A DNA stretch of 64,000 nt from Archangium lipolyticum (GCF_024623785.1 NZ_JANKBZ010000004.1:310001-374000), one strand, 5' to 3'; shown: positions 17,564 through 25,943, counted from the stretch's first letter. Notes: generated by a model from the sequence alone, not told the origin. A program made the numbers and translations.

Positions 17564-17629
17564 GTTGGACCCGTCGATCCCCTCATGAGAAGGGTAAACG
17601 ATCTGCGCCGTCGATTGTATGAGAACTCC
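17563..17629 (+). pseudogene. 3' remnant of the DUF6968-like gene
   Basis: The frame here reads VGPVDPLMRRVNDLRRRLYENS. It matches VGPVDALMNAMSLVRRLFEEQS at the end of the intact gene at 16244-16543. It lacks any upstream coding part and abuts the end of the 359-bp repeat. It runs directly into the ATG of the toxin at 17630, so I exclude it from that CDS. Confidence 0.65.
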
Positions 17630-18460
17630 ATGACATCACCCGTAAACAACCTGCTGCGACAAGCGGTGCTCACCGCAAGTTCCCTGCTCACGGCCTGCGG
17701 CTCGGCGGCCTACACCATCGACTCCGCCACGAGCGCCTGCCGCCAGAACCCGGCCTACTGTGCCCACGTAGCGGGTGAGGAGACCATCGTCCCCACCCTC
17801 CGGAGCGCCGCCCAGGAGACCGTGGTGTCCACCGTCAAAGGGGGCACGGAGGCAGCCTCCGTGGTGGCCACGCTCAAAGTGCTCTTCGCCAAGAAGCAAC
17901 CTGACATAGAGAAAGCCCTGGTGGAGTGCGTCGATTGGGCGGACACAGCGGTCAACCGCAAGCGTTTCGGAGGCAACGACCCCACACGAACCCAATGCCA
18001 GGAAGAGGTGGAGAAGGACCCTTGTGGGAAGCCGGTGACCCGGGCCATGCAACTGGGCACCGAAAAGCACCGTCTGGCCATCCAGTGCACGAAGGAGAAG
18101 CTGGACGCATTGATTCCGGGGCGCTTCAGCCTGGAACAACGCTACCGCTACGATGAGCAGACGGGACAGAAGCAACTGGTCAGCCCCGAGGAGGAACGCG
18201 CTCTCAAGCAGCAGGGATGCAGTGGCGCACTCGAAGGCACACTCGTTCCCGATGTCGTCATCCACTCGGGAAATCCGCTCCAAGCCCTGGCCGTCTACGA
18301 CTTCAAGTTTCCCTGCCCCATTACCAATCGACCCAGGTGGAAACCCTACCCCCACCTGGGCGTGAATCAGGGAGATATGTACCGCAAGCTCCTCGAGGTA
18401 GCGCCCAATATCGTGACACCCATACGGGGCATCATCCGATGGCTCGCATCCCTCGAATAA
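17630..18460 (+). CDS. lipoprotein with C-terminal VRR-Nuc-like nuclease, SitA-like toxin candidate
   Basis: The 276-residue protein has a type II signal with lipobox LTAC (Cys23). A Cys-containing helical middle follows (SACRQNPAYC, VECVDWAD, IQCTKEKL). The C-terminal domain (about 165-265) has PD-(D/E)XK features of the VRR-Nuc type: PDVVI with D208, VYDFKF with D224 and K226, and QGDMY with Q247. The homologue at 42210-43022 shares the whole architecture. The immunity gene begins 22 bases before its stop. Lipidation plus nuclease plus immunity is the SitA/SitI layout used in outer-membrane exchange. The start at 17630 excludes the upstream DUF6968 scrap. Nuclease activity is inferred, not proven. 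Confidence 0.78.
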   Translation: MTSPVNNLLRQAVLTASSLLTACGSAAYTIDSATSACRQNPAYCAHVAGEETIVPTLRSAAQETVVSTVKGGTEAASVVATLKVLFAKKQPDIEKALVECVDWADTAVNRKRFGGNDPTRTQCQEEVEKDPCGKPVTRAMQLGTEKHRLAIQCTKEKLDALIPGRFSLEQRYRYDEQTGQKQLVSPEEERALKQQGCSGALEGTLVPDVVIHSGNPLQALAVYDFKFPCPITNRPRWKPYPHLGVNQGDMYRKLLEVAPNIVTPIRGIIRWLASLE

Positions 18461-19344
18461 GGCTCTACGCCAAGAATGATGTGCTCCTGGCTCGTGAGGC
18501 CCTGAGCATCTGCTTCTACATGCGCCGCTCTCATCGTGAGATCGCACAGGCAGTGCTGTGCTCATTGGAGGTGTACCTACGAGCGGTGGGTCCACAAGCG
18601 CTCTGCTGGTATGGAGACGACCAGGGCGATTGGCAGGAGTTGGATACCGCGGGCTGGGCCCACACCCGGCACGAGCTGCGCGAGAGCCCCGGTCTCATCG
18701 TCGAGTTGGCGGATACACCGAGTGGTGCGGGCCAATACGCCTTCGAGTATTACGGCAAGCCGCTCGACTCTCCCTTGTTCAGCAACGACCCGGGCGCGGT
18801 GTGCGCGGTCTCGTTCTGGTTGCCTCCCGAGTACCTGGAGAAGCACGGTCCCGCGCACGTTCGTGAGCTGGCGTTGGAGCTGGCCGCGCCGCTGCCCTTC
18901 AACTCCGGCCATGCCAGCCTCGCCATCAATGCCCTGACGCAACTCGTGGGAGTGTCAGCGGAGCTCCGGCACGGGTGCTTCCGCCACCCGGGAATGGACA
19001 TGCCCGGTCTCGGAGACCTCTCGATGAACCTCGGCACGCGAGTGAAGGGAGCCTACTGGCTGACCTTCCTGGGTCAGCCGGTGCTCGGTGAGGTGGGGGG
19101 CTCGGCTGGCCTGCGCACCCGCCTTTCCTCTCCGGGCATCACCGTCCAGGAGATGGATGGCGAGCGAGCCGTCGTCACCCTGGGGGAATCGCCCGAGGCG
19201 GGTGACACCGAACAGGGCCGGGACCTGCCCCTCCACCGTGAACTGGCACGCGTCCTGGAGCCCTGGCTCTACCAGCAACGAATCCCCTGGAGTGGCTTCA
19301 CCCAGGAGGACATGCGCAGGTGGGAGCGCCGCTTTCTCGACTGA
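18439..19344 (+). CDS. DUF3396 (type VI immunity-like) protein paired with the upstream toxin
   Basis: The 301-residue protein starts at MARIPRIRL inside the toxin 3' end, so the two are translationally coupled. Same features as the other DUF3396 copies: SICFYMRRSHREIAQAV, WYGDDQGDWQELD, FWLPPEYLEKHGP, then VRELALELAAPLP. Residues about 208-301 are encoded by the 359-bp repeat and are identical to the copy at 16602. The divergent N-terminal part is the likely determinant of toxin specificity. Predicted role: cytoplasmic antitoxin that binds the VRR-Nuc-like domain of its partner. Confidence 0.87.
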   Translation: MARIPRIRLYAKNDVLLAREALSICFYMRRSHREIAQAVLCSLEVYLRAVGPQALCWYGDDQGDWQELDTAGWAHTRHELRESPGLIVELADTPSGAGQYAFEYYGKPLDSPLFSNDPGAVCAVSFWLPPEYLEKHGPAHVRELALELAAPLPFNSGHASLAINALTQLVGVSAELRHGCFRHPGMDMPGLGDLSMNLGTRVKGAYWLTFLGQPVLGEVGGSAGLRTRLSSPGITVQEMDGERAVVTLGESPEAGDTEQGRDLPLHRELARVLEPWLYQQRIPWSGFTQEDMRRWERRFLD

Positions 19345-19415
19345 GACCCATCCTGTGAGGGCACCGGTGACCAGCACATCGGGCCCCGGCATTGCACAGC
19401 GCCAGGGGCATGCTG
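19057..19415. repeat. 359-bp direct repeat, copy 2
   Basis: Identical by eye to 17205-17563. It includes the DUF3396 stop and the noncoding tail ending GGGGCATGCTG, after which sequence changes to the Uma2 upstream region. The lack of any visible difference, even in the noncoding part, points to a recent duplication or gene conversion. Confidence 0.92.
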
Positions 19416-19427
19416 AAATCTTCCCTC

Positions 19428-20033
19428 ATGACCTCCCGTCGCCCTCCCGGCAATGAGTCCACCGAGCGAAACGCCCCATCCGTCGAGGCGGCCTTCCAGG
19501 CGGTTCCGCCTGAGATGGTGGCGGAGATCCTCGACGGGGAGCTGCACGTCAGTCCCCGCCCGGCCCGCCCCCATGCCAACGTGGCGTCGAACCTGGGCGG
19601 CATTCTCCTGGCGCCCTTCAAGTTCGGCACGAGAGGTCCGGGAGGCTGGGTCATCATCAATGAGCCGGAGCTCCACCTCGGTCCCCGCCCGGACAAGCTC
19701 GTGCCGGATCTCGCCGGGTGGAGGCGCGAGCGTCTGCCTCGCGCTGTTGGAGGGGACGATGCTCCGGCGCATTACGACCTCGCCCCGGACTGGGTCTGCG
19801 AGGTCCTCTCCGAACGTACGCGAAGCAGGGACAAGGGACAGAAGATGCGCATCTACGCCCGCGAAGGCGTCCGGCACGTGTGGCACGTGGACCCGCTCGC
19901 GCGCACGCTCGACATCTTCCGGCTCATGGAAGGCCAGTGGCTCCTCGTCCATTCCTTCGCCGGAGAGGAGACGGTCCGCGCCGAGCCCTTCGACGCCATC
20001 GACCTCGAGCTGGCCCTCGTCTGGTCCGAATAG
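19428..20033 (+). CDS. Uma2-family (DUF820) nuclease-fold protein
   Basis: The 201-residue protein is a member of the Uma2 group, with a PD-(D/E)XK nuclease fold found in many copies in cyanobacteria and myxobacteria. Visible elements: EILDGELHVSPRPARPH, GWVIINEPELHLG, LVPDLAGWR with the motif Asp, WVCEVLSERTRSRDKGQKM with the Glu and basic residues in the active-site region, and YAREGVRHVWHVDP. Starts at 19392 or 19410 are also open, but 19392 would begin inside the 359-bp repeat, so I prefer ATG 19428. It lies between two toxin cassettes; its role there is unknown. Confidence 0.83.
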   Translation: MTSRRPPGNESTERNAPSVEAAFQAVPPEMVAEILDGELHVSPRPARPHANVASNLGGILLAPFKFGTRGPGGWVIINEPELHLGPRPDKLVPDLAGWRRERLPRAVGGDDAPAHYDLAPDWVCEVLSERTRSRDKGQKMRIYAREGVRHVWHVDPLARTLDIFRLMEGQWLLVHSFAGEETVRAEPFDAIDLELALVWSE

Positions 20034-20171
20034 TCAGCGCGCAGTGCAGTGCCGGGAGAGGCAGCGGCACCATCAAGAGAAGGCACGAGGATTCAGGGCT
20101 GTGCCCCTAACAGGTTGGCCATCCAGCAACCTATCCTTCAGGGTTGTCGCACCTGGGGAAAGGCCAGCGTC

Positions 20172-21995
20172 ATGGCGAAGGAGTACTGGAGTCCTGGGAC
20201 GGGGGAGGGCGGCGGTACGCAGTTCGAGACACGGCGGAACTCGCGCGACCGGCCCTGGTGGGCCTCCGGAGTGCTGGCGCTGGTGATTCTCGGGCTGCAG
20301 GCGGCGTGTGCCTCGGGCTACCCCATGGGAGGGACGCTGGCAGGCACCGCGCGCCACTGGGGAAGTGCTCAGCGGGTGAGTCCAGGTGAGGAGGAGCGCG
20401 TTGACGGAGCCCTGGTGGTGGCCGTGGCGAGGCCCAACGCGCCCAGCGAGGACGTAGAGGTTGCTGACGTCGGCGCGGAGGACCGCGAAGGTACTGGGGT
20501 GGAGGAAGTGAGCGCGGCCGAAAGCGACAAGGCGGCGAGGCGGCCTCGGTACCTGTCCAGCCGCGTGAGCAGGGTGGAAGAGGAGGAGGTACTGGAGAGG
20601 GAGGGCGTTGGATGGCCGGATGGAGTGGGCGACGGGAGACCGTTCGAGGTGCCTATGAGCCTCGACTACTTCCAGGGCTTCCTCGTGCAGGCCGGGGTGC
20701 CCAGCACCGCAGTGCCCAGGGACGGGCGCACGCTGTCGCCCCAACAGGCGTTGGAGCTGGTGCCGTACCTGCTCGCCACACCGGTGACGTTGGGCAGTTT
20801 CGGGCCGCGCCGCATGGCGGCGCACGTGCTCATGGAAGTGGCCACGGGTGGGGAGTTGGTGACGCGGGACGAGCTCCACGCGCGCATGCGGCGCTTCTCG
20901 CGGCTGCTGGTGCTGCGACCTGACGGCTATCTGGTGAAGGTCACCTCGGGGGAGGCAGTCCAGAAGGCCGGGCAGGTGGTGCTCGCCGAGGATGGGACGC
21001 TACGGGCTGGCCGGTTCGAGGTGGGTCCCTTCTACGCCATCGACGGCGAGCGCCTCTTTCCGGTGGATGAAAAGCTCGAGGTGCCGAAGGGAGCCCGCCC
21101 CACGGGCATCTACGAGCCGGACGACAACCCCGGGCTCGCGGTGGCCGAGGGCGCAGTGCTGGCGATGGTGGACATGGTGGAAGGCCTCTACCGGCTCGTC
21201 TTCTACACGGGCGAGACGCTCGAGGGGCTGGCCCAGCTCCCAGGCGCGGTGAGGCAGCTCTACGAGAGCTCGCCACAGCTGTGGGAGGAGTTCCGCCACA
21301 AGCCCCATGCGGAGAAGGTGCGGACCGTCTCCCGGCTCGTGACGGGCATGGTCCTGACGGTGGGCACCTCGGGAGCGGGTGCCGCGAAGGCAGCATCGTG
21401 GGGAGGGAAGCTCGGGAGCGTGGCCGTGCCGCTGCTTTCGCTTTCGGGGGAAGGACTCCTGGCGGTGCGCCTGGTGGCGGTCCCCGTGGGTGGAGCCGTC
21501 GCAGTGGCGGGCAACGCGCTGAGTGCCACCTACGTCCTGCACATGGCCAACACGAGTGCTCAGGGGGCAGGAGGAGGTGGTGGGTGGCCTCCGGTAGGAG
21601 GGCCCGGGCAGTGGGTGGAGGACACCTCCAGCATGTCCGAGCAGGCCCGGGACTATCAGGCCCAGGTGACGGGCGCCCCCAAGCGGTGGGCCTACAAGGT
21701 CTGTCGGGACGGTGAGTGCGTGAACTACGACGGTTACGAGCCAAAGACGGGCACCCTGCTCGAGGCCAAGGCGCGCGAATATGCGAAGTGGTTCGACGAG
21801 AAGCTCGACCCTAGATTCAACTACGAGGGACTGGAAGACATGGTCGCGCAAGCAGAGCGGCAGCTTCGGGTGGCTGGCGGGAGACCGCTTCGCTGGCACG
21901 TCGCGGAGCCGCGTATGGTGGCCGTGCTCAGGAAGTGGTTCGACTTGAATGACCTTCAGGCAGTCGAAGTTGTCTACACGCAGCCCATACGGTGA
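20172..21995 (+). CDS. lipoprotein polymorphic toxin with Tox-REase-5 domain
   Basis: The 607-residue protein has a hydrophobic signal (about 30-45) ending at LQAAC (Cys46), so it is a predicted lipoprotein. A long middle region follows, with an acidic Glu-rich stretch (about 75-150) and Gly/Ala/Val-rich hydrophobic segments (about 390-480). The C-terminal about 100 residues fit the Tox-REase-5 restriction-fold toxin: YDGYEPKTGTLLEAKAREY gives D520 and E531-x-K533, then QAERQL and LRWHVAEP. The next gene, 12 bases on, encodes Imm52, the immunity family known to accompany Tox-REase-5. It is a good SitA-type candidate, with delivery by outer-membrane exchange inferred from the lipoprotein signal. 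Confidence 0.85.
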   Translation: MAKEYWSPGTGEGGGTQFETRRNSRDRPWWASGVLALVILGLQAACASGYPMGGTLAGTARHWGSAQRVSPGEEERVDGALVVAVARPNAPSEDVEVADVGAEDREGTGVEEVSAAESDKAARRPRYLSSRVSRVEEEEVLEREGVGWPDGVGDGRPFEVPMSLDYFQGFLVQAGVPSTAVPRDGRTLSPQQALELVPYLLATPVTLGSFGPRRMAAHVLMEVATGGELVTRDELHARMRRFSRLLVLRPDGYLVKVTSGEAVQKAGQVVLAEDGTLRAGRFEVGPFYAIDGERLFPVDEKLEVPKGARPTGIYEPDDNPGLAVAEGAVLAMVDMVEGLYRLVFYTGETLEGLAQLPGAVRQLYESSPQLWEEFRHKPHAEKVRTVSRLVTGMVLTVGTSGAGAAKAASWGGKLGSVAVPLLSLSGEGLLAVRLVAVPVGGAVAVAGNALSATYVLHMANTSAQGAGGGGGWPPVGGPGQWVEDTSSMSEQARDYQAQVTGAPKRWAYKVCRDGECVNYDGYEPKTGTLLEAKAREYAKWFDEKLDPRFNYEGLEDMVAQAERQLRVAGGRPLRWHVAEPRMVAVLRKWFDLNDLQAVEVVYTQPIR

Positions 21996-22007
21996 GGGTC
22001 ACCGCGC

Positions 22008-22742
22008 ATGAGTGAATCCTATGGAGCTGGAGCCTATTGGGGGCGGCGTCCGGAGGGAGCTGAGGCGTGCGCTCGACGCGCGGAGACATTCTTCCACCTC
22101 CTCGCGGAGTGTCACCCGAGCTATGCCCGGTGGTACGAGAAGAACAACTCCACGCGCAAGGCGCTGCAACTCGGCTTTGAACCCACCCGAGAGACCTTCG
22201 AGCGCTTCTTTGGACGAGAGAAGTACCAGAGCGGAAATGACGGGTTCCGCTTCAGTGCCTGGACAGGGCACGTCGAGCAGGACCAGGGCGGCGCGGTCTC
22301 GGTCCGTTGTGGGTCGAAGGCCGAGTTTTCGTCCAATGTGGTGCGCGTGCAATTCCCGCATGAGGAATCCGGTCACGAGCGCATGCTCACGATGCCGGTG
22401 CTCGCGGGCATCATGCGCGCCATGGCCGTGGCCTGGGAGCCGGACTGGGCTCTCGCGACAGCGGATGGACTGTGGGAGCAACTCTCCGGAGGCAGTCGGA
22501 TCGGCTGCTTCCTCGGGTGGATGACGTACTTCTCGCGCGAGCGTGGGGAGGTGCCCCCCCTGCCCGAGCCAGTGCGTGTGGAGCCGGTAGGCGACAAGGG
22601 TACGCTCGTCATTTTGACTCCCGAGCGGCTCATGCCGAGCAATCCCGAGCATGTGGCGCTCGCCTGGCGCGTTCAGAGGCTGCTCGAGGAACGAGGGCTG
22701 CTCAGACGGGTGGTCGAGCCGCCCCCTGTGGCGCGTCCATGA
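22008..22742 (+). CDS. Imm52-family immunity protein
   Basis: The 244-residue protein follows the toxin by 12 bases. The N-terminal signature fits Imm52: AYWGRRPEGAEACARRAETF, then FHLLAECHPSYARWYEKN. It continues with VRCGSKAEFSSNVVRVQFP and AVAWEPDWALATADGLW, and ends in a Pro/Arg tail. No signal peptide, so it is cytoplasmic, where it would neutralise the partner nuclease. Pairing with Tox-REase-5 is established for this family; the match of these two genes rests on adjacency. Confidence 0.86.
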   Translation: MSESYGAGAYWGRRPEGAEACARRAETFFHLLAECHPSYARWYEKNNSTRKALQLGFEPTRETFERFFGREKYQSGNDGFRFSAWTGHVEQDQGGAVSVRCGSKAEFSSNVVRVQFPHEESGHERMLTMPVLAGIMRAMAVAWEPDWALATADGLWEQLSGGSRIGCFLGWMTYFSRERGEVPPLPEPVRVEPVGDKGTLVILTPERLMPSNPEHVALAWRVQRLLEERGLLRRVVEPPPVARP

Positions 22743-22758
22743 GAGAGCGCGTGCTCAG

Positions 22759-23409
22759 TCAGCGCCAGTCCGGCGGCGCCAGATTGATGCGCGGCACGTA
22801 GTAGCCCTCGGGCCCCTGCAACACCGTCTCGAAGCGCGGATCATTGAGCACCACGCTGCCGGGGCTCTTGTCCACCCGGGCCGGATCCACCTTCGTGCCC
22901 GGAATGGGAAACTTCGCGTACGTCGCGATGCCGTACTGATGCAGATCATCCACGGCCACGCCGCAGATGGGCATCGAGGTGCCGTCCGGAAGGTAGAGGC
23001 GATCGAACTGCATGTAGACGCGGTGGGGCGTCGTCACCGCTTCACCCGTGATCTTCAGGTACAGTTCCTGGCCCTTCATGTCGACGTACATGGAGGCGGT
23101 GACGGGGCCCGGCTTCAGATTGAGCGCGCCTCCATCCTCGATGGATTCGTCCGAGACGGCGGTCCCCGTCTCCAGGAAGGAACCCTGCTCGTCGGGCTTG
23201 ATGCCCAGCTTGACCGGAGTGGCGCGCGCCTCGGGAGAGCAGCGGGCGAGGTAGCCGATGGGATCCGGCCGCACGGGAGCGGTGGCGCATCCCACGAGCT
23301 GCGCGACGGACACGCTCAGCAGGCTCGTGAGCAGCGCACACCAACGGGAGGGGGACGGCTCGGAGGCGGAGATGCCGATGGGCGCTTCGATAGAGGAAGA
23401 GGAGGACAC
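22759..23409 (-). CDS. hypothetical lipoprotein of the kinase operon
   Basis: The 216-residue protein starts at GTG 23409, three bases after the kinase gene stop on the same strand. It has a hydrophobic segment ending in QLVGC (about residue 41), a likely lipobox. The mature part is beta-rich (ASMYVDMKGQELYLKITGEA, VYMQFDRLYLPDGTSMPICG) without a motif I know. Its place as third gene in a DUF2381-kinase-lipoprotein operon suggests an envelope partner of the kinase. It is convergent with the Imm52 gene, with 16 bases between. Confidence 0.72.
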   Translation of the reverse strand: MSSSSSIEAPIGISASEPSPSRWCALLTSLLSVSVAQLVGCATAPVRPDPIGYLARCSPEARATPVKLGIKPDEQGSFLETGTAVSDESIEDGGALNLKPGPVTASMYVDMKGQELYLKITGEAVTTPHRVYMQFDRLYLPDGTSMPICGVAVDDLHQYGIATYAKFPIPGTKVDPARVDKSPGSVVLNDPRFETVLQGPEGYYVPRINLAPPDWR

Positions 23410-23412
23410 GGA

Positions 23413-24648
23413 CTACGTTCCTTTCGCGGATGGCGCCGGAGAGACCGACGCGGTGGGCTCCGCGCGCAAGCCATCCTCCCCAGGAGGGACACACGCCACG
23501 CGGAGGAGCATCCACCCTACCCCGAGCAGCCCCAGCATGAACGGAAGAGCCATCAGTCGCCGCGGCCACTGTCCCACCCTGGCCGCGAACCGGGGGGAAC
23601 GGGTCGTTCCGGCGGAGGTCGGAGGAGAAGGTGGAGACTCCGGCTCCGGTGGCTCCTCCTTCACCTCCTCCAGGATGTCCACGTCCGGGAATGACGCCTG
23701 GAGCCGCGCGCACTGGGCTGGCCATTTCGCCGGGGCCTGCCAGGAGGCGGTGAGTCCCTCTTCCGCGCGCATCCGCTCCAGTTCCTCGCGCACGATGCGG
23801 GCACTCACGGGGCGTTTGCCGGGCTCCTTCTCCAACAGCCACATGGCCATCGCACACAGGGACTCGGGAAGTCCGGGATCGAGCAGCCGGGGATGAGGCG
23901 GAGACGTGGAGGCGATGGCCACCAGCAACCGCTCCAGCGGCAGCCGTGTGCTGAAGGGACGGCAGTTGGTGAGTGTCTCGTACAGCAGCACGCCAAAGGC
24001 ATACAGGTCCGCGACGGGCCGGGCCTCCAGGCGCGCACCCGGGCGCAAAGCCTCGGAAACCAGGAAGGTGACGACCTCGGGAGGCTGGCAATGGATCGTG
24101 CCCGGCGCCAGCCCCTCCGTCAGCGTACGAGCCCAGGGCAGGTGCACCGAGCCGAAGTCGATGAGGAAGGGTTTGTCATCTCCCCGTCGCACCAGGAGGT
24201 TGTCCGCCTTGATGTCCCGGTGGCACACGCCGCGCTCATGGAGCACCTCCAGGAGCTTCAATCCCTCGCACAGCACGCCCACGCAGCGGTAGAGCGTCGC
24301 GCGCTCGCGCCAGCGCCACGCGTGGAAGGTGCTCCCGGAGACGTAGGGGGTGACGAAATAGGCGTAGCCCGTCTCCGAATCGGGCCACCGCCCCCACTCA
24401 ATGACCGGCAGCAAGTTGGGATGTTCCAGATGCCCCAGCGAAGCCACCTCGCGACGCATCCAGGCATCCACTTGGTCCTCATCCACCTTCGAAGCAGGCC
24501 GGACCGCCATCTTCAGCGACGAGCGACGGCCCGCGCGCTCCACCAGGAACACGAACGCGAAGCCCCCGACGCCCAACCGGCGCACGATGCGGAAGTCCCG
24601 CACCATGTCTCCCGGGCGAAGTTGATTGGGGTGCAGCGGCGAATTCAT
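23413..24648 (-). CDS. Ser/Thr protein kinase with C-terminal membrane anchor
   Basis: The 411-residue protein starts at ATG 24648, four bases into the end of the DUF2381 gene (ATGA overlap). The kinase domain (about 17-285) shows the glycine loop GVGGFAFVF, Lys in SLKMAV, catalytic HRDIKADN, DFG as LIDFGSVH, and a degenerate APE (QPPE). GYAYFVTPYVSGSTF marks the hinge. A Pro/Glu-rich linker and one TM segment (MALPFMLGLLGVGWMLL, about 365-382) follow, with a short tail. It is a Hanks-type kinase common in myxobacteria, facing the cytoplasm. Unusual points are the FVF in the loop and the short tail without PASTA or TPR sensors. Confidence 0.92.
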   Translation of the reverse strand: MNSPLHPNQLRPGDMVRDFRIVRRLGVGGFAFVFLVERAGRRSSLKMAVRPASKVDEDQVDAWMRREVASLGHLEHPNLLPVIEWGRWPDSETGYAYFVTPYVSGSTFHAWRWRERATLYRCVGVLCEGLKLLEVLHERGVCHRDIKADNLLVRRGDDKPFLIDFGSVHLPWARTLTEGLAPGTIHCQPPEVVTFLVSEALRPGARLEARPVADLYAFGVLLYETLTNCRPFSTRLPLERLLVAIASTSPPHPRLLDPGLPESLCAMAMWLLEKEPGKRPVSARIVREELERMRAEEGLTASWQAPAKWPAQCARLQASFPDVDILEEVKEEPPEPESPPSPPTSAGTTRSPRFAARVGQWPRRLMALPFMLGLLGVGWMLLRVACVPPGEDGLRAEPTASVSPAPSAKGT

Positions 24649-25490
24649 GGGCGAGACGAACCCGCTTCCAGCCGCAGCGGTTGGAAGTTCCCTGGCGAAT
24701 CCTCCCCATCCAGTGCCAGCTCCAGACCAAGGGCTCCCTCTGGGAGCAGCCCGGTCAGGACGTGACGCTGGCGTATGGCGTTCGCCACACCTGACAGCAC
24801 ATGCGCTGGCCACTCCAGGAGGACACCGTCCGCGAATGACACCCGCAGCCGCCCCTGCACCAACCTCCACGCGGGAGACCCCTTCTTGCGGCTCCTCACG
24901 CCCACGGTGACGAAGAAGCGCCGACCCAGCCACAGCACGGACTCGACCCGTCCTCGCGAGTCATGTGGATTGCGCTCCACCACCTCCTGCGGCACGGCCA
25001 GCGTGGCACGAGCATCCGGCGCATCGAGGAGGCTCCTGGCCATCAGCTCCGCACCGTCCTCATCGGCGGAAGCCGGAGCGCGCACCACGCGCACCCACAG
25101 GTCAACAGCGTCACGCTTCGTCACGAGTGAAAAGCGGATCGGCTCGGCGCCGTCCTCGGCACTCACCGTCAGGAGCACCGGCTCATCCGGGAGCACCGCA
25201 GCGGTTGCGATGAGGACCAAGGCCCTCTCGTTCAGACGGCCGATCTGAACGGGCCCATCCTCACAGGCTGGCTGAACGACCTCGGCCCGCAGGGGCGGTT
25301 CAAGCTCGACGACCGTGGCCACGCCCGGCGCCAGATGCAGCTCCAGCGGTAGCACCTGCCCGGGACTGGAAGGGAGAACAAGTGTGCGTCGCTGGTGCTC
25401 TGGCCTTCCCACACCACCCCATCCGGAGCTGCCGAAGCCAGGGAGGGAGACGAGGAGAGGCAGGAGCAGCCAGGCACCAGGACGCACCAC
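24645..25490 (-). CDS. DUF2381-family secreted protein
   Basis: The 281-residue protein belongs to a Myxococcus-specific paralogous family (DUF2381). It starts at GTG 25490 with a signal peptide (PGAWLLLPLLVSLPGFGSSG). Family traits: VLPLELHLAPGVATVVEL, an acidic middle with ADEDGAELMARSLLD, and a C-terminal WPAHVLSGVANAIRQRHVLT, then ELALDGEDSPGNFQPL. Members are often encoded directly before a Ser/Thr kinase, as here with a 4-base overlap. It may form a periplasmic sensor or partner of the kinase. The biochemical role is unknown. Confidence 0.85.
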   Translation of the reverse strand: MVRPGAWLLLPLLVSLPGFGSSGWGGVGRPEHQRRTLVLPSSPGQVLPLELHLAPGVATVVELEPPLRAEVVQPACEDGPVQIGRLNERALVLIATAAVLPDEPVLLTVSAEDGAEPIRFSLVTKRDAVDLWVRVVRAPASADEDGAELMARSLLDAPDARATLAVPQEVVERNPHDSRGRVESVLWLGRRFFVTVGVRSRKKGSPAWRLVQGRLRVSFADGVLLEWPAHVLSGVANAIRQRHVLTGLLPEGALGLELALDGEDSPGNFQPLRLEAGSSRP

Positions 25491-25672
25491 TCATCCATAG
25501 GAGGAACCGGCTCCCGTGGCAAGCAAAAAACCACTTTTGCCGTCACCTCGAACGGGGTGACTTCTGCGATGGTGTCCTCACACAGTCCCAACCCTGGACG
25601 CCGACCGCGTTGACGCGCCACCTGGAACTTCCGGATGATCAGCGGACACGCAGAACTTCCAGGGGGTGTTCC

Positions 25673-25924
25673 ATGCGCGCCGATTCCACGGACTCTCGAC
25701 CTGTCGTCATCAGGAGGCGCCGCGGAGCACGGGCTCTCGGCATGGCGCTCCTGCTACTGCTCGGGGGATGCGCCACGAGCGCTCCGCTCCCGGGACTGCT
25801 GCCGGGTTCCCACCGGCGTCCCGCCCTCCGGCCTCCCCAGGTCGCCTCTCCCGCCCCCTCCTCCGGGCAGACAACCCCAGCCTCCGGCGGTGGCTTCAAC
25901 ACGCCCTACACGCCCTACCAGTGA
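25673..25924 (+). CDS. small proline-rich lipoprotein
   Basis: The 83-residue product has an Arg-rich n-region, a hydrophobic core and the lipobox LLGGC (MALLLLLGGCATS, Cys about 32). A short Pro/Ser-rich tail follows, ending in FNTPYTPYQ. SD AGGGGGTG lies 5 bases before the ATG. There is no domain. The 182 bases upstream, back to the DUF2381 gene, contain no other gene; two promoters probably diverge there. Small size makes this less certain. Confidence 0.6.
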   Translation: MRADSTDSRPVVIRRRRGARALGMALLLLLGGCATSAPLPGLLPGSHRRPALRPPQVASPAPSSGQTTPASGGGFNTPYTPYQ

Positions 25925-25943
25925 CACTCCGCACGCGGGTGGA

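Noticed and set aside
20049-20171. Longer N-terminus for the Tox-REase-5 toxin
   Set aside because: It would bury the signal peptide about 70 residues in. The ATG at 20172 gives a more normal, though still long, n-region.
16244-22742. Prophage or transposon carrying the toxin island
   Set aside because: No integrase, transposase, phage structural gene, terminal inverted repeat or tRNA target was found. The only long repeat is internal.
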